The translations under genes were made by a program, and so were the position numbers. A stretch of 64,000 bases of DNA from Gymnogyps californianus (taxonomy: Eukaryota > Chordata > Aves > Accipitriformes > Cathartidae), in NCBI RefSeq assembly GCF_018139145.2, contig NC_059473.1, positions 8,858,503-8,922,502 on the forward strand, given 5' to 3'. Of the stretch, positions 63,658 through 64,000 are shown in pieces (the stretch's first letter is position 1; the number at the start of each line of letters is the position of its first letter). Under the pieces are notes generated by a model. That model saw only the letters and a program-made list of their open reading frames with translations. It was not told where the DNA came from and ran no database searches.

Positions 63658-64000
63658 CTGATGTAGCAGCCTTCTTACTCCAGCTACAGGAGGCATCACG
63701 CTCGCAGGCTCTCGGCCTGCTGGGGGACTTCAATCACCCCGACATCTGCTGGAAAAGTAGCATGACAAGCTGTAGGCAATCCAGGAGACTCCTGGAGCGC
63801 ATCGAGGATAAATTCTTAAGCCAGGTAATAGACAGCCCTAGAAAAGGGGTTGCGATACTGGACCTGATGGTCACCAACGCAAGTGAGCTAATCGGTGATG
63901 TCAAGATTAGAGGCAGCCTGGGCTACAGTGATCAGGCACCGGTGGAGTTCGCAGTCCTGATGTATATGGGTCAGGCAAAGAGTAAAGTCAGGACCTGGAA
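63658..64000 (+). mobile_element. CR1 LINE, endonuclease fragment running off the window (copy D)
   Basis: A plus-strand frame is open from about 63665 to the right edge. It reads AAFLLQLQEASRSQALGLLG, then GDFNHPDICW, LLERIEDKFLSQVI, GVAILDLMVTNASELIGDVK and LGYSDQAPVEF. This is the C-terminal part of the CR1 apurinic/apyrimidinic-type endonuclease. The conserved Ser-Asp-His of this endonuclease family is Ser-Asp-Gln here, so the catalytic His is lost. The copy is 5'-truncated; its 3' extent is unknown. It lies in the KIF16B intron upstream of the neck exon. Confidence 0.9.

Larger units (their letters stand above)
1..64000 (-). other. KIF16B: Internal part of the KIF16B gene (extends past both edges)
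   Basis: All recognisable host coding sequence in the window belongs to one minus-strand gene. Twelve exons (60630 down to 23349) splice in phase and total 2,421 nt or 807 codons, in the order expected for KIF16B: neck, FHA, coiled-coil stalk, PX. KIF16B is a kinesin-3 motor that carries early endosomes toward microtubule plus ends and binds PI3P through its PX domain. The motor head and 5' exons should lie right of 64000, and the remaining PX exons and 3' end left of 1. Intron lengths range from 199 nt to over 8 kb, with a left-hand intron of at least 23 kb. An alternative terminal exon lies at 33879-36062. Confidence 0.95.

Overview
The window is a stretch of bird chromosome. The evidence is four copies of CR1, the characteristic avian LINE: two near-identical 3' halves at 21970-23262 and 50863-51847, an older 3' fragment at 36641-37152, and an endonuclease fragment running off the right edge. 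Vertebrate-type spliced exons sit in AT-rich introns that carry homopolymer runs. I cannot name the species.

One gene explains the window: KIF16B (kinesin-3 family, also called SNX23), the plus-end motor that moves early endosomes by binding PI3P. It lies entirely on the minus strand, so it reads from right to left. Twelve exons join in phase to give 2,421 nt (807 codons). They cover the end of the neck region, the FHA domain (60630-54271), the stalk (54071-37572, including a 1,356-nt coiled-coil exon) and the first half of the PX domain (29857-23349). The motor domain must lie to the right of 64000, and the last PX exons and the usual 3' UTR to the left of position 1; I found neither here.

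The most interesting element is a 2,184-nt open exon at 33879-36062, between the last stalk exon and the first PX exon. It has a good acceptor, is entered in the same phase (0) as the PX exon, and ends in its own stop codon with a candidate poly(A) signal downstream. It would give a KIF16B form without the PX domain, carrying instead a 727-residue tail: a disordered, Ser-rich half followed by a folded half with what look like two PH-like domains. That would exchange one lipid-binding module for another.

The rest is intron. Noteworthy items are a 48-nt G run, a 21-nt C tract forming the pyrimidine tract of one acceptor, a pair of CR1 copies sharing the same unusual frame-shifted segment, a coding-like 52-codon tract near the left edge, and a GC-rich patch with a strong poly(A)-like signal on the minus strand near 6.7 kb. 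I saw no convincing plus-strand gene, tRNA, rRNA or CRISPR array.
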